The position numbers were made by a program, and so were the translations under genes. DNA of 64,000 bases, from contig NZ_JACBYW010000007.1 of assembly GCF_013408175.1 (NCBI RefSeq), positions 124,001 through 188,000 on the forward strand, read 5' to 3'. Below, piece after piece: positions 29,738 through 38,780 of this stretch. Below the pieces are notes generated by a model. It saw only the letters and a list, made by a program, of their open reading frames with translations, did not search any database and was not told where the DNA came from. Position 1 is the stretch's first letter. Every line of letters starts with the position of its first letter. Source of the stretch: Actinopolyspora biskrensis. Its GTDB lineage: Bacteria; Actinomycetota; Actinomycetes; Mycobacteriales; Pseudonocardiaceae.

Positions 29738-31221
29738 GCGTTGCACAGCGCGGCCAGCATCCGTTCGCAGCTGCGCTGGACGGTGCGGACGGCTTCGCGG
29801 TGCGCCCGGTCGAAGAGCGGATCGGAGGCCAGCGCCCGCCAGCGCCGGGTGACCGCCCCCGCACGTTCGGCCAGCTCCCGCGGCTGGGTCTGCGCCGGGA
29901 CACCGAGCCGGGCCTGCGGCTGGGGGCCGTGGGCGCCCAGCAGTCTTTCGGCCTCCTCGCGCAGTCCCGGGGGCAGGCGCAGCTGCCGCGACCACAGCCC
30001 GGAGAGCGTGCGCAGTTCGTCCCACTCGTGGGCGTTGGACAGCAACCTGTCCAGCTCCCCCTGGAGCTGCCTGCTGCCCGGACGGGGGTTGGCCCGCAGA
30101 ACCATGTCCACGGCCATCAGCACCGAACGCGCGCGCAGCGCCTCCTGGCGTTCCACGAACTGCAGGTGCACCGCTTCCTGCAGGGCGCCGATCCGGCTTT
30201 CGTCCAGCAGCGCCGTGCGGAGCCTGGCGAAGTCGCTCGTGCCCTGCCCGAGCAGTGCCAGGGCCCGTTGCAACCCGAACAGGCCGAACTCGCGCAGCAG
30301 GGTCTGCCTGGTATCGGCGTCGAGGTCCTCCGGCTCGCTCGCCTTCGAGAACCTGTCCGCCGACAGCAGCTGTTCCTCGAGCCGTTGCCGGGGCAGCGCG
30401 GCGAGGCCGAGCAGGGCGTCGAAGCGCCGCTGGTCCAGCGTGGCCCCGGCCTGGGCGAGCAACCCGGCGACGGGGACGACGTACTGCGCGAAGGAACGCA
30501 CCTTCGGGTCCCGCCGGTGGTGGGCGGCCATTCGCTCCGCGGTGTCCACCGAGTCGTCGCTGCCGGTGGCCGCTTCGTCGGCCCTGGACAGCGCGAGAAC
30601 GGTGTTGATCGGGGCCCTGCGCGCGACCCGCAGCTCGTGCACCGAGTGCAGGAACTGGATGTCGGTCTGCTGTGGATGGCGGGTCAGGTACAGGACCGCG
30701 TCGGCCTCGGAGAGTATCTGCGCCAACGCGGACCTGCCGGTTTCCTGCACGGCCGTGGAGGCGACACCGGGGGTTTCGATCAGCGTGATCGCCTGCAGCC
30801 CCGGCGAGGGGGACTCGATCACCAGGCTGGCCACCTCGTCGGGGCGCCAACGCTGCAGGTCGCGGATGGTGGCCGGGTCCAGCTTGCCCGTGGACATGGT
30901 CTGCTGGGTCCCGTGCGGGGTGTGCACGGTGATCCTGGGTTCGGTCCCGTAGCGGAACACGGTGTTGACCTGGGTGCGCTCCTCGGGGTCGCTCGGGGCC
31001 AGCTCGGATCCGACCAGCGCGTTGACCAGAGTCGACTTGCCCGACTTCACCCGGCCGGTCACGGCCATGCGCAGTGGTTCGGACAGCCTCTCCAACCGGG
31101 TGCGCAACCAGCCCGCGGTGCGCGGGTCGTCGCGGTAGAAGGTCATCGTCCGCAGCAGCAGCGCCCTGGCCTGCCCCAGCAGTCCCGTCGGGGAGTTCTC
31201 GCCGTCGTTCGGTGCGCTCAT
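29731..31221 (-). CDS. Dynamin-like GTPase, IniC-like
   Basis: A 496-residue dynamin-family GTPase. The G1 P-loop is GRVKSGKS (56-63), the G2 threonine lies in ERTQVNTVFRYG, G3 is ETPG (149-152) and G4 is SRAD (212-215). The rest is helical, with no obvious transmembrane segment. The ATG overlaps the stop of the upstream IniA-like gene (ATGA), so the pair is translationally coupled. In mycobacteria IniA and IniC are induced by cell-wall inhibitors and act at the plasma membrane. The role here is inferred from that resemblance. Confidence 0.88.
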   Translation of the reverse strand: MSAPNDGENSPTGLLGQARALLLRTMTFYRDDPRTAGWLRTRLERLSEPLRMAVTGRVKSGKSTLVNALVGSELAPSDPEERTQVNTVFRYGTEPRITVHTPHGTQQTMSTGKLDPATIRDLQRWRPDEVASLVIESPSPGLQAITLIETPGVASTAVQETGRSALAQILSEADAVLYLTRHPQQTDIQFLHSVHELRVARRAPINTVLALSRADEAATGSDDSVDTAERMAAHHRRDPKVRSFAQYVVPVAGLLAQAGATLDQRRFDALLGLAALPRQRLEEQLLSADRFSKASEPEDLDADTRQTLLREFGLFGLQRALALLGQGTSDFARLRTALLDESRIGALQEAVHLQFVERQEALRARSVLMAVDMVLRANPRPGSRQLQGELDRLLSNAHEWDELRTLSGLWSRQLRLPPGLREEAERLLGAHGPQPQARLGVPAQTQPRELAERAGAVTRRWRALASDPLFDRAHREAVRTVQRSCERMLAALCNAQ

Positions 31222-33044
31222 GCTGCTGCGATGCGGTTGGACGTCAGCGTACTGGCCCGCTTGCGCAGCACGTTGAGCTCCTCGAGCTTCTTCTTGATCT
31301 CCCTGGCTCGCGCGTCCCTGTCCACGGCGTTCTGCTCTGCCATGCGCTTGGTGTCCTGAATGGATCGGCTGATTCTGATCTGGGCCTGCTCGGTGATCCG
31401 GTTGCAGTGGTCGTGCAGGGTCTGGTGCATGTGGCGGATGGAGTCGCGTGCGTCCTTGTTGACCTGGAACACCACGTGCTCGACGTAGCGCTGCACCGCC
31501 GCGCGGGCTTCGGCCTGGCGGCGCTTCAGCCTGCTGTCCTTCTCCTCGTTGAGGCTCTTGCTGCCCAGCAGCAGCCCCGCGGATATGGAGACCACGTTCA
31601 TCAGCGGCAGTCCAGCCATCCTGGTCATCAGGCCGAACATCAGCACACCCCCGTAGGACCCGCGCAGCCCGGTCAGGATCTGGTCCTTGCGCGGGAAGCC
31701 CGCGTTCTTCGGGGCCTTGGGTTCGGGGACCCGTTGCAGCGGGTCGGGAACGGGGATCGGATCGCTGCTGGGCAGGGTCCGCACGTGCTCCCGGAGCAGC
31801 TCGTCGGAGACCTGTTCGGTTATCCGCTCCCTGCGCCGGTCCAGCCAGCCGAAGGTTTCCGCGATCGCATCGGACAGGCTCTCCTGCAGCCAGTCCTCGA
31901 AGTCGTCCCACGTGGTTCCGGGGTCCGCCTCGTCCAGTGTCTCGTTGGCCTGGTGCAGCACGGCCCAGCTGCGTTCCCTGAAGTCGTACTCGATGTCGGA
32001 GTACAGCTCCTGCACCGCGTCGGAGAGGGTCTTCTGCCAGCGTCCGGACAACCGTTTGAGGTCCTCGGCCCGGCGCTGCGCCGCCTCCAGCTCCAGCAGC
32101 GTCTCGGTGGCCGTCCGGGGACTCTGGTTGTTGAGCTCCTCGCGGAGGGAGTTGGTGATCTGGTCGATCGCCTCGGTCACGTTGTGCGCCACGAGCTTGC
32201 GGGTGAGCTGTTCGTGGGCGCTGGCCATCTCCTTGCGGAGGTAGTCCAGCAGCGGCGGGAAACCGGACTCCGCGTTGAGGTCCTGGTTCTTGTCGCGCAT
32301 GGCGCGGGAGCGGATCTTGGAGGAGACCGCGAATATCTTGCAGGCGATGCCCGCGTTGGTGAGGTGCTTGCGGTTGAGCTCGACGATCCGGCGCCAGTCG
32401 GGCACGAAGTCCGTCTTGGGTTGCACGAGTGCGATGTTCGGGCACATCGAGGTCACTCTGCGCAGGAAGTTCAGCTCGTTGGTCGTCAGTTCCTGGGTCG
32501 CGTCCGAGACCATGAGCAGCGCGTCGGCCTCCGCCACGGCGGCTTCGGTGATCGCTCCCAGCGAGCTGACCGCCCCGCCGACGGCCGGGGTGTCCATGAG
32601 GGCGAGCCCGTTCTCCAGCAGGGCGCGGGGGAGCCCGACCTCGCTCCGGCTGACGGAACGGCCGTTGTGCACGGCCCTGTCCAGTTCGTCGTGCAACCGG
32701 TCGATGGGCACGGGAAGTCTGTCGCCTCCGACGGCGCTCTGCGTGGTCTCCTGCTCGACGAGCTGTGCCGAAGGTTCGGAGGAGTGTCGCACGACGGTGG
32801 GAACGGTGGTGCTCACGTTCTCACCCGTGGCGCAGACGGGCGCGTTGACCAGCGAGTTGATCAGCTCGCTCTTGCCCTGCTCGGGTTCGCCGACGACGAG
32901 CACGAGCTGGGCGGGATCGAGCACCCGACTGCGAATCTGCCGTAATCGGTTCCCCAGATCCGTCCGCTGTGCCTCGGCACACTCGGCCTCCGCGCGGTCG
33001 ATGAGTTCCACGAGTGCCGTTTCGATCACGTTGGGATTGTGCAC
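31218..33044 (-). CDS. Dynamin-like GTPase, IniA-like
   Basis: A 608-residue dynamin-like protein. G1 is GEPEQGKS (52-59), G3 is DTPAVGG (151-157) and G4 PKTD (209-212). A long helical stalk follows, then a hydrophobic stretch at about 462-494 (YGGVLMFGLMTRMAGLPLM and onward) suited to membrane insertion, and a charged coiled-coil C-terminus. This layout matches bacterial dynamins such as IniA, which bends or fuses membranes. The GTG start at 33044 lacks a clear SD. It is co-transcribed with the IniC-like gene and lies downstream of the IniB-domain gene, separated by strong hairpins. Confidence 0.88.
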   Translation of the reverse strand: MHNPNVIETALVELIDRAEAECAEAQRTDLGNRLRQIRSRVLDPAQLVLVVGEPEQGKSELINSLVNAPVCATGENVSTTVPTVVRHSSEPSAQLVEQETTQSAVGGDRLPVPIDRLHDELDRAVHNGRSVSRSEVGLPRALLENGLALMDTPAVGGAVSSLGAITEAAVAEADALLMVSDATQELTTNELNFLRRVTSMCPNIALVQPKTDFVPDWRRIVELNRKHLTNAGIACKIFAVSSKIRSRAMRDKNQDLNAESGFPPLLDYLRKEMASAHEQLTRKLVAHNVTEAIDQITNSLREELNNQSPRTATETLLELEAAQRRAEDLKRLSGRWQKTLSDAVQELYSDIEYDFRERSWAVLHQANETLDEADPGTTWDDFEDWLQESLSDAIAETFGWLDRRRERITEQVSDELLREHVRTLPSSDPIPVPDPLQRVPEPKAPKNAGFPRKDQILTGLRGSYGGVLMFGLMTRMAGLPLMNVVSISAGLLLGSKSLNEEKDSRLKRRQAEARAAVQRYVEHVVFQVNKDARDSIRHMHQTLHDHCNRITEQAQIRISRSIQDTKRMAEQNAVDRDARAREIKKKLEELNVLRKRASTLTSNRIAAA

Positions 33045-33120
33045 GGCTACACGATCGGAGGAAAAATCGGCCAGCCGGAGCTACGGAGTGTTGGGTGAGA
33101 AGTTCAACTCGAGCAACCGG

Positions 33121-33162
33121 AGCACGAGTGCCCGGGACCGCGCTGTCCGGGACTCGTGCGCT
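33121..33162 (-). terminator. Hairpin upstream of the IniA-like gene
   Basis: GCACGAGT and CCCGG pair with CCGGG and ACTCGTGC across a short loop. It lies about 80 bp before the IniA-like start in the leader on the minus strand. Function (attenuation or processing) is unknown. Confidence 0.5.
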
Positions 33163-33240
33163 CGGTGCGGTGGTGCCGCCGGGGGCGGTTCTCGTCTCTC
33201 TCCGGGGGTTCCGAGCGGGGCACCGCGGCTTCGCCCGGTG

Positions 33241-33285
33241 ACCGCCGGGTTCCGTGGAGAGAGGGGGCACACGGAACCCGGCGGT
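33241..33285 (-). terminator. Perfect 16-bp hairpin after the IniB-domain gene
   Basis: ACCGCCGGGTTCCGTG pairs exactly with CACGGAACCCGGCGGT around a 13-nt loop, 85 bp past the IniB-domain stop. It probably ends most transcripts of that gene, so that the two dynamin genes are expressed at a lower level or from their own promoter. Confidence 0.7.
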
Positions 33286-33369
33286 TCTGCCCGCTCAGGT
33301 CAGAGCACACTCACGGCGGTGCCGTGATTTCGGAAACCGTTCGCGGTGACCGCTCGGTCTCCGGGTGGA

Positions 33370-34323
33370 TCAGAGCGCGTCCAGCGGCAGGTCCGAGGTG
33401 ACGCCCCCGACGACGCCCTCGGCCTCGTTGACCACGCCGCCGACCGCGCCGCCGGCGACGCCGTCCAGCGTGCCGGTGGCACCGTCCAGCGTGTTGCCGA
33501 CCGCGCCGGTGGCACCGTCCAGCGTGGAGCCGTCCGTGACGTTGCTCGCGGTGGTGTCCACGGTGCTGGTCGCGTCGTCCAGCGTGCTGTTCACGGTGCC
33601 GAGCGCGGCGCCGCCCGCGCCGACGGCGACGTCCCCGGCGGTGTCCACCGTGCCGTCGACCGTGCCCAGGGCGCTGTCGACCGTGTTGCCGACGGTGTCA
33701 CCGGCCGTGTCCACCGTGCCGCCGACCGTGTTGCCCACGACGCCGACGGCGTTGTTGGCGACGTCGTTACCGCTGGCGACGTCGTGCACGCTGATCAGGT
33801 TGTGGGAGTCCTGGTTCTCGACGCTGCTGTCGACGTCGACGTTGGTCTCCTGACCCTGCTGCTGGTTCTGCTCCATCTCCTGGTCGACGTCGCCGTCGGA
33901 GGAGAAGTCGGGTGCGGGGGAGTTGTCCACGCTCATGGTTTCCGTCGCTTCCTGTTGCTCGTTGTTCTGTCCGGGTTCGAGCTGGTTGATCGCGACGTGC
34001 TGCGTACTCGCCGTGAACGTGTCGATGCTGGGCTGTGCGGTCCGGCCGTGTTCGGTCACGACGTCGGCCGGCGCGTAGTCCAGCATGAGTGACGAGGCGT
34101 GCAGCACCTGCGCCGCGTTCAAGTCCCCCAGGCCGGCGTTGTCCAGCGTGCCGCGTGGATCGGCGTCGAACGCCGAACGCGTCTCCGGGTTGCCGACGAG
34201 GCGGGTCAGGAATTCCTGGAGCGTCGGTTGTCCCGGGGCGGCTGCCTGCGAGGCGACCGGTTCTGGGGTGGGGAACTCGGAATCGTCTCGCCCAGTGGCC
34301 TGCTCCGGCTGTGCGTTCGGCAT
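33370..34323 (-). CDS. IniB N-terminal-domain protein with low-complexity repeat tail
   Basis: A 317-residue protein with no signal peptide. Residues about 30-90 form a small helical domain (TLQEFLTRLVGNPETRSAFD, DNAGLGDLNAAQVLHASSLM) like the N-terminal domain of mycobacterial IniB. An acidic Gln/Asn-rich linker follows. From about residue 180 there is a degenerate repeat built on VGNTV, GTVDTAGDTVGNTVDSALG and GATG units, with no Cys or aromatic residues. The ATG has AGGAG upstream. IniB-domain genes stand next to dynamin genes elsewhere in actinobacteria; here it precedes the two dynamin genes. A scaffold or membrane-surface role is only inferred. Confidence 0.85.
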   Translation of the reverse strand: MPNAQPEQATGRDDSEFPTPEPVASQAAAPGQPTLQEFLTRLVGNPETRSAFDADPRGTLDNAGLGDLNAAQVLHASSLMLDYAPADVVTEHGRTAQPSIDTFTASTQHVAINQLEPGQNNEQQEATETMSVDNSPAPDFSSDGDVDQEMEQNQQQGQETNVDVDSSVENQDSHNLISVHDVASGNDVANNAVGVVGNTVGGTVDTAGDTVGNTVDSALGTVDGTVDTAGDVAVGAGGAALGTVNSTLDDATSTVDTTASNVTDGSTLDGATGAVGNTLDGATGTLDGVAGGAVGGVVNEAEGVVGGVTSDLPLDAL

Positions 34324-34442
34324 CGCTGGCGTTCTCCTGAACTCAAGCCGTAGGTGGTCCGCTGGTAGGGCGAGTTGACCGATCCCCTTGTTCCTTGCCC
34401 AACAAGTTACGGCGGGGGATGGGGGTCGCCCATCGGGAGCCA

Positions 34443-34500
34443 CTCCTAGTTATTGGTGAACCTGTTAGGGGACTTTGATGTTTCACTCGTTAGGGGATCA
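34443..34500. promoter_or_regulatory. Direct repeats in the divergent IniB/Hsp70 promoter region
   Basis: GTTAGGGGA occurs at 34464-34472 and again at 34489-34497, 25 bp apart start to start. CTCCTAG at 34443-34449 resembles an inverted half-site (CTAGGAG). LuxR-type regulators commonly bind CTAGGGG-like half-sites, and a LuxR-type gene lies 1.7 kb away. The gap 34324-34624 is otherwise gene-free. Confidence 0.5.
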
Positions 34501-34624
34501 ATGGGACGGGTCACATCTTTGCGTAATCGAGTCCGCGCTAGGTTGGACCGGCGGGCTTTCCGGGCGAACCCCGTGTGATCGTCCTGTGACAGGAAGTGTG
34601 GCCGGGTAGGCCGGAAGGGATGGC

Positions 34625-36127
34625 ATGCCTTACGTTCTCGGGGTTCATCTGGGTACGAGCACGACCTCGGCCGCTGTGATGGGCAGAAACGGCGGACGCT
34701 GGACGCCGGCGACACCGTTTCCGCTCGGGGCCACGCGTCCCGACGTGCCGAGCGTCGTGGCTCGGTCACCGGACGGTGGGTACTTGGCGGGAGAGGCCGC
34801 CGCCGCGAAACAGGCCGAGTCACACGAATGGGGCTGTTCCGGCTTCGTCTCCGCCCTGGGCGAGGACGCGCCGCTGCTCCTCGGTGGCGAATTCGTGCAC
34901 GCGCACCGGCTGGCGGCCACGATGATCGAGTGGGTGGCCGATCAGGTGGCGCACCGGCACGGACATCCGGCCGAGCACATCGCCGTCACGCACAGCTCGT
35001 CCTGGGGAGCCCACCGGACGCACCTGCTGTACCTGGCGCTCGCCGAACTGGGACTGACCGACGTCACCCTCCTGTCGGAGCCGTTGGCCGTGGCCGTGGA
35101 CTACGTGACCAGACAACGCGTTCCGAACGGCGGGTCGATCGCCGTCGGAAACCTCGGAGGCAGTGGTTCCAGTGCCGCCGTGCTGCGCAAGGACGAGCCG
35201 CACGACTCGGACGGCGTCCCGGGCGCCGCGCGGGGGCCGGGTTCGGGGCTGGAGTTCCTCGGAACTCCCGTGGAATCGGGTGAACCCGCCGGGTCCGATC
35301 TGGACGACCTGGTGCTCGAGCGCGTCCGCGCCGATTTCGGGGACTCCGTGAGTCGCCTCGATCCGGCCGAACCGCGCGACCGCGGCGCCGCGATCCGGCT
35401 GCGGGCGGAGTGCTCCAAGGCCAAGGAGGAGCTCTCCCACCGGGAGTCGAGCAGGGTGAACGTGCTGCTTCCCGCGAGTTCGGGGGAGGTGCCGCTGGCC
35501 CGTGCCCACTACGAGCGGCTCGCGCGCCCGTACCTGGAGTGGCTCCCCGAGATGCTGGTCCAGGCGATCCAGTCGGCCTCGTTGAGCCCGGAGGACCTCG
35601 AGGCGGTCGTGCTGGCCGGCGGTCCCGCCCGGACCCCGTTGTTGCGGAATCTTGTCCAGCAGCGTCTTTACGGGACACTGCCCGGGCTGGAAACAATCGA
35701 GTCACCGGTGCGGGTGGACGGTTCGCCCGAACTCGTGGCCGCGCGCGGTGCGGCGTGCTGGGCGGCGGAGGCGCTGTCGGCGGAAACGGATCGTGCCGTG
35801 GCGGGCGCGGAGACGAGTGTGCTGATGCGCGTGGGCGCCGGGGAGGACAACTCCCCTTCCGCGTCCTCCGGTGAGTACGATGTGGACGGAGCGGAGGCGG
35901 TGATCGACGATGTGTCCTCGGATCCCACCGCCGAGCCACCGCGCCCGCCGGTGGAAGTCGAGCCGATGCACATCGAATCCCCTCCGCAGCGGAAAGCTCT
36001 CAAGGTCGTCAAGTTGTCGCTGGCGGCACTGCTGATCATTTTCGGGCTGGTGATGACAGTCATGCAGGGCTTCGGCGGAAGCCAACAACCCGCACTTCCG
36101 GGAGTAATGCAACAGGTCGGCAAGTGA
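34625..36127 (+). CDS. Membrane-anchored Hsp70-like protein
   Basis: A 500-residue protein with an Hsp70/actin-fold nucleotide-binding domain and no classical substrate-binding domain. The phosphate-1 loop is VLGVHLGTSTTSAAV (4-18), the phosphate-2 region is VGNLGGSGSS (174-183) where Hsp70 proteins normally have DLGGGT, and the adenosine motif is VVLAGGPARTPLL (328-340). An acidic disordered linker (about 405-455) leads to one C-terminal transmembrane helix (about 462-480), so the ATPase should face the cytoplasm. GGAAGGGA lies 5 nt before the ATG. It is divergent from the IniB-domain gene and followed by a LuxR-type regulator. Confidence 0.86.
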   Translation: MPYVLGVHLGTSTTSAAVMGRNGGRWTPATPFPLGATRPDVPSVVARSPDGGYLAGEAAAAKQAESHEWGCSGFVSALGEDAPLLLGGEFVHAHRLAATMIEWVADQVAHRHGHPAEHIAVTHSSSWGAHRTHLLYLALAELGLTDVTLLSEPLAVAVDYVTRQRVPNGGSIAVGNLGGSGSSAAVLRKDEPHDSDGVPGAARGPGSGLEFLGTPVESGEPAGSDLDDLVLERVRADFGDSVSRLDPAEPRDRGAAIRLRAECSKAKEELSHRESSRVNVLLPASSGEVPLARAHYERLARPYLEWLPEMLVQAIQSASLSPEDLEAVVLAGGPARTPLLRNLVQQRLYGTLPGLETIESPVRVDGSPELVAARGAACWAAEALSAETDRAVAGAETSVLMRVGAGEDNSPSASSGEYDVDGAEAVIDDVSSDPTAEPPRPPVEVEPMHIESPPQRKALKVVKLSLAALLIIFGLVMTVMQGFGGSQQPALPGVMQQVGK

Positions 36128-36203
36128 TCCCCGACGTACGGGCGACGCGGAGACGGAACGCGAAGCCCGAACACCGAACACCGCTCACCGATTGGGACCG
36201 TTC

Positions 36204-38780
36204 GTGAACCACCCCAGCGCCACACGGCCCGCGCCGGACGCGGGGTCCGCACACCACCCGTGGGAGGTCGTCCAACCGCGCGCGGCGGAAGGACTTCGGG
36301 AAGAGATAGCCGCCAATCCGTCCAAGCCTGTCACCGCCGTCGTGCGCGGCGCCGGTGGAAGCGGAAAGACGACGCTGCTGACCCGGCTGGCCCGGCTCTA
36401 CCGGGACGCGGGCGTTGCGGTGCACGATTCGGTGGAGGCAGTGCTCGCGGAGCCGGAGCCCGGGGGGACGGCGCTGTTGCTCGACGACGCCCACCTGCTG
36501 AGCGAGAGCACGCTGCGCGAGTTGCTTCCGCTGGTGTCCGGTGGGCCGCTTCGGGTGGTCCTGGCCTGCCGCCCGTGGCCGTGCCCCGAACCGTTGTCCG
36601 AGCTGATCTCGGGTTTTGGCCGCAACCGCCCCGTGGTCTCCCTCGGTGAGCTGAACTCCGGCGAGGTCGGTGAGCAGTTGCGGCGGATGTCCGGGGTCTC
36701 GTACGACCCCGGAACCGTCGAGCGGATCCGCGCGTTCAGCGGAGGAGTCCCGGCGCTGGTGAGGCACACCCTGGAGGCGTGCGATCCGCGTGAGCTCGCC
36801 GATCCGGAGGAGGTGCGGCTGCCGCGGCTGGTGCTCGACCGGTTCGGGGAGGAGCTGGACGCGCTGAACGAGCTCGCGCGCCGCTGCCTGACCGCCCTCG
36901 CCGTCGGTGGGACCACGCACCCGGTGCTGCTCGGCACCGTGCTCGGCGTGGAGTCCACCGAGATCGCGCCCGCGATGGAGGAACTGCGCGCGGCGGGTCT
37001 GCTGGACGAGTCGGACGCTCCTCACCCGTTCGTGCGAAACGCCGTGCTCGCGCTCACCTCCTGGGAGAAGCGGCTGGCCGTGCTGCGCGTGCTCGTGCGC
37101 AACCAGCTCGATCGGGCGGGGCCCGTTTCGCGGTTGATGTGCCCGCTGCTCGGCACCGATTCCGCGCTGCCCACCGATCCGGTCCTCGCCTCCGGGTTCG
37201 AGGCGGCCGGCCGCGAGGTGCTGTTCGACTCGCCCGAGCTGGCCGTGCGCATGTTCGACTCGGCCGTGGCGACCGGTTCGCCCGCCGTCTCGGTCGCCGC
37301 GCGCAGGGCAAGGGCGGTGGCCATGCGGGGAGGGCTCGACGAGGCGGTGCGCACCGCCGACCGGGTCATCGTGGACGAGTCCGCACCGGAGCGGGACCTG
37401 GCCATCCGGGTCTCGGCGACGGTCCTGGCCCACCGGGGGCTGCCCGAGCGCTCCGCGGAGCTGTGTCGCTGGTCGGCGCGTCACGTCCCCTGGGCGGGGG
37501 ATACGGCTTTCGCCGTGCTGGGGCTGGTCGACACCGGGCGGATCGCCGAGGCGGGGGAGCTGCTGCGCGACTGGCCGGACACGGGACCTCCGACTTCGGT
37601 CTCCGGGGCGGGGGAGCAGCTCGCTCGCGGGTTGTACGACTCGGTCACCGGCTCGGACTCCGAGGCGCTCTCGACGCTGGTGCGCTCGGCCTCGCTGGCC
37701 GAGCCCGTCGGTGAGGAACTGCTGGCGCCGGACACGCCCGCCGCCGTGGCGGCCACGGTCGCCACCCACTGCGGCGAGTTCGACGTGGCCGACTCCGTGC
37801 TGGGCAGGGCGCTCGCCGCCGACACGGGAGGCCCGCTGGCGCGGGAGCGGCACCGGCTTCTCGCGGTGTGGTTGCCGCTGCTGAAGGGCGACACCACGAC
37901 GGCACGACGCGAACTGGACCGGGTGGTCGACGATCCGGCCGCGCTGCCGGCCAGGGACCGGCTCGTGGCGATCGCGCTGGAGGCGGGGATCGCCAGCAGG
38001 GACAACGACATGTCGGCTCTGGAGCGCGCGGTGCTCCGGGCGCGCAAGGCCGTCGCCGAGCACCCGGCCGACCTGTTCGCCCTGCTGCCGCTGAGTGAAC
38101 TGGTCGTCGCGGGGGCGCGGCTGCGCGACCGGGACTGGTTGCTGCCGCAGCTGCGCGAGGCGCACGAGCTGTTGAACAAGCTCGACGAGCCCCCGCTGTG
38201 GGCGGCTCCGCTGTACTGGAGGGAGCTGCAGGCGGCGATCGTGCTCGAGGAGCGCGAGCGGGCCGCCGAGCACGCGGCCGCGCTCGCCCGGGTGTCCGGG
38301 CGCGGCCAGTTCGTCACCGCGCTGTCCGAGGCGGCCGAGGTGTGGCTGCGGCTGCTGGACGGGGACGTGGACGACGAGCTGGTCCGGCGAACCGCTCGCG
38401 GGCTGTGCGGGGTGGGGCTGGTGTGGGACGGCGCCGGACTGGCCGGGCAGGCCGCCCTCCGCACGACCGACCGGCGCGCGATGCTCTCCCTGCTCGAGTG
38501 CGCCCGGTCCCTGCAGGGCAAAAGTCCCCGTCCGTACCGGCACCCGGCCGACGGCACGAGCGGTGTGGGGCCCTCGGGCGGCGAGGGGGAGTTGTTGAGC
38601 GGCCGGGAGCGCGAGGTGGCCGAGCTCGTGCTGGGCGGGATGACCTACAAGCAGGTGGGGCAGCGCCTGTTCATCTCGGCCAAGACCGTCGAGCACCACG
38701 TGGGCAGGATCAAGCAGCGGTTGGACTGCTCGACCCGCGAGGAGCTGCTCACGCGGCTGCGCTCGTTGCTGGGGCGCTGA
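36204..38780 (+). CDS. Large P-loop ATPase / LuxR-type transcriptional regulator
   Basis: An 858-residue LAL-like regulator. The N-terminal NTPase has Walker A RGAGGSGKTT (48-57) and Walker B in ALLLDDAHLL. A long helical region with TPR-like character covers the middle. The C-terminal 65 residues form a LuxR DNA-binding domain (LLSGREREVAELVLGGMTYK, then ISAKTVEHHVGRIKQRL). The GTG at 36204 is preferred; a TTG at 36192 is possible. It lies 76 bp after the Hsp70-like gene in the same direction. Control of the neighbouring IniB/dynamin genes is an inference from context. Confidence 0.88.
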   Translation: MNHPSATRPAPDAGSAHHPWEVVQPRAAEGLREEIAANPSKPVTAVVRGAGGSGKTTLLTRLARLYRDAGVAVHDSVEAVLAEPEPGGTALLLDDAHLLSESTLRELLPLVSGGPLRVVLACRPWPCPEPLSELISGFGRNRPVVSLGELNSGEVGEQLRRMSGVSYDPGTVERIRAFSGGVPALVRHTLEACDPRELADPEEVRLPRLVLDRFGEELDALNELARRCLTALAVGGTTHPVLLGTVLGVESTEIAPAMEELRAAGLLDESDAPHPFVRNAVLALTSWEKRLAVLRVLVRNQLDRAGPVSRLMCPLLGTDSALPTDPVLASGFEAAGREVLFDSPELAVRMFDSAVATGSPAVSVAARRARAVAMRGGLDEAVRTADRVIVDESAPERDLAIRVSATVLAHRGLPERSAELCRWSARHVPWAGDTAFAVLGLVDTGRIAEAGELLRDWPDTGPPTSVSGAGEQLARGLYDSVTGSDSEALSTLVRSASLAEPVGEELLAPDTPAAVAATVATHCGEFDVADSVLGRALAADTGGPLARERHRLLAVWLPLLKGDTTTARRELDRVVDDPAALPARDRLVAIALEAGIASRDNDMSALERAVLRARKAVAEHPADLFALLPLSELVVAGARLRDRDWLLPQLREAHELLNKLDEPPLWAAPLYWRELQAAIVLEERERAAEHAAALARVSGRGQFVTALSEAAEVWLRLLDGDVDDELVRRTARGLCGVGLVWDGAGLAGQAALRTTDRRAMLSLLECARSLQGKSPRPYRHPADGTSGVGPSGGEGELLSGREREVAELVLGGMTYKQVGQRLFISAKTVEHHVGRIKQRLDCSTREELLTRLRSLLGR

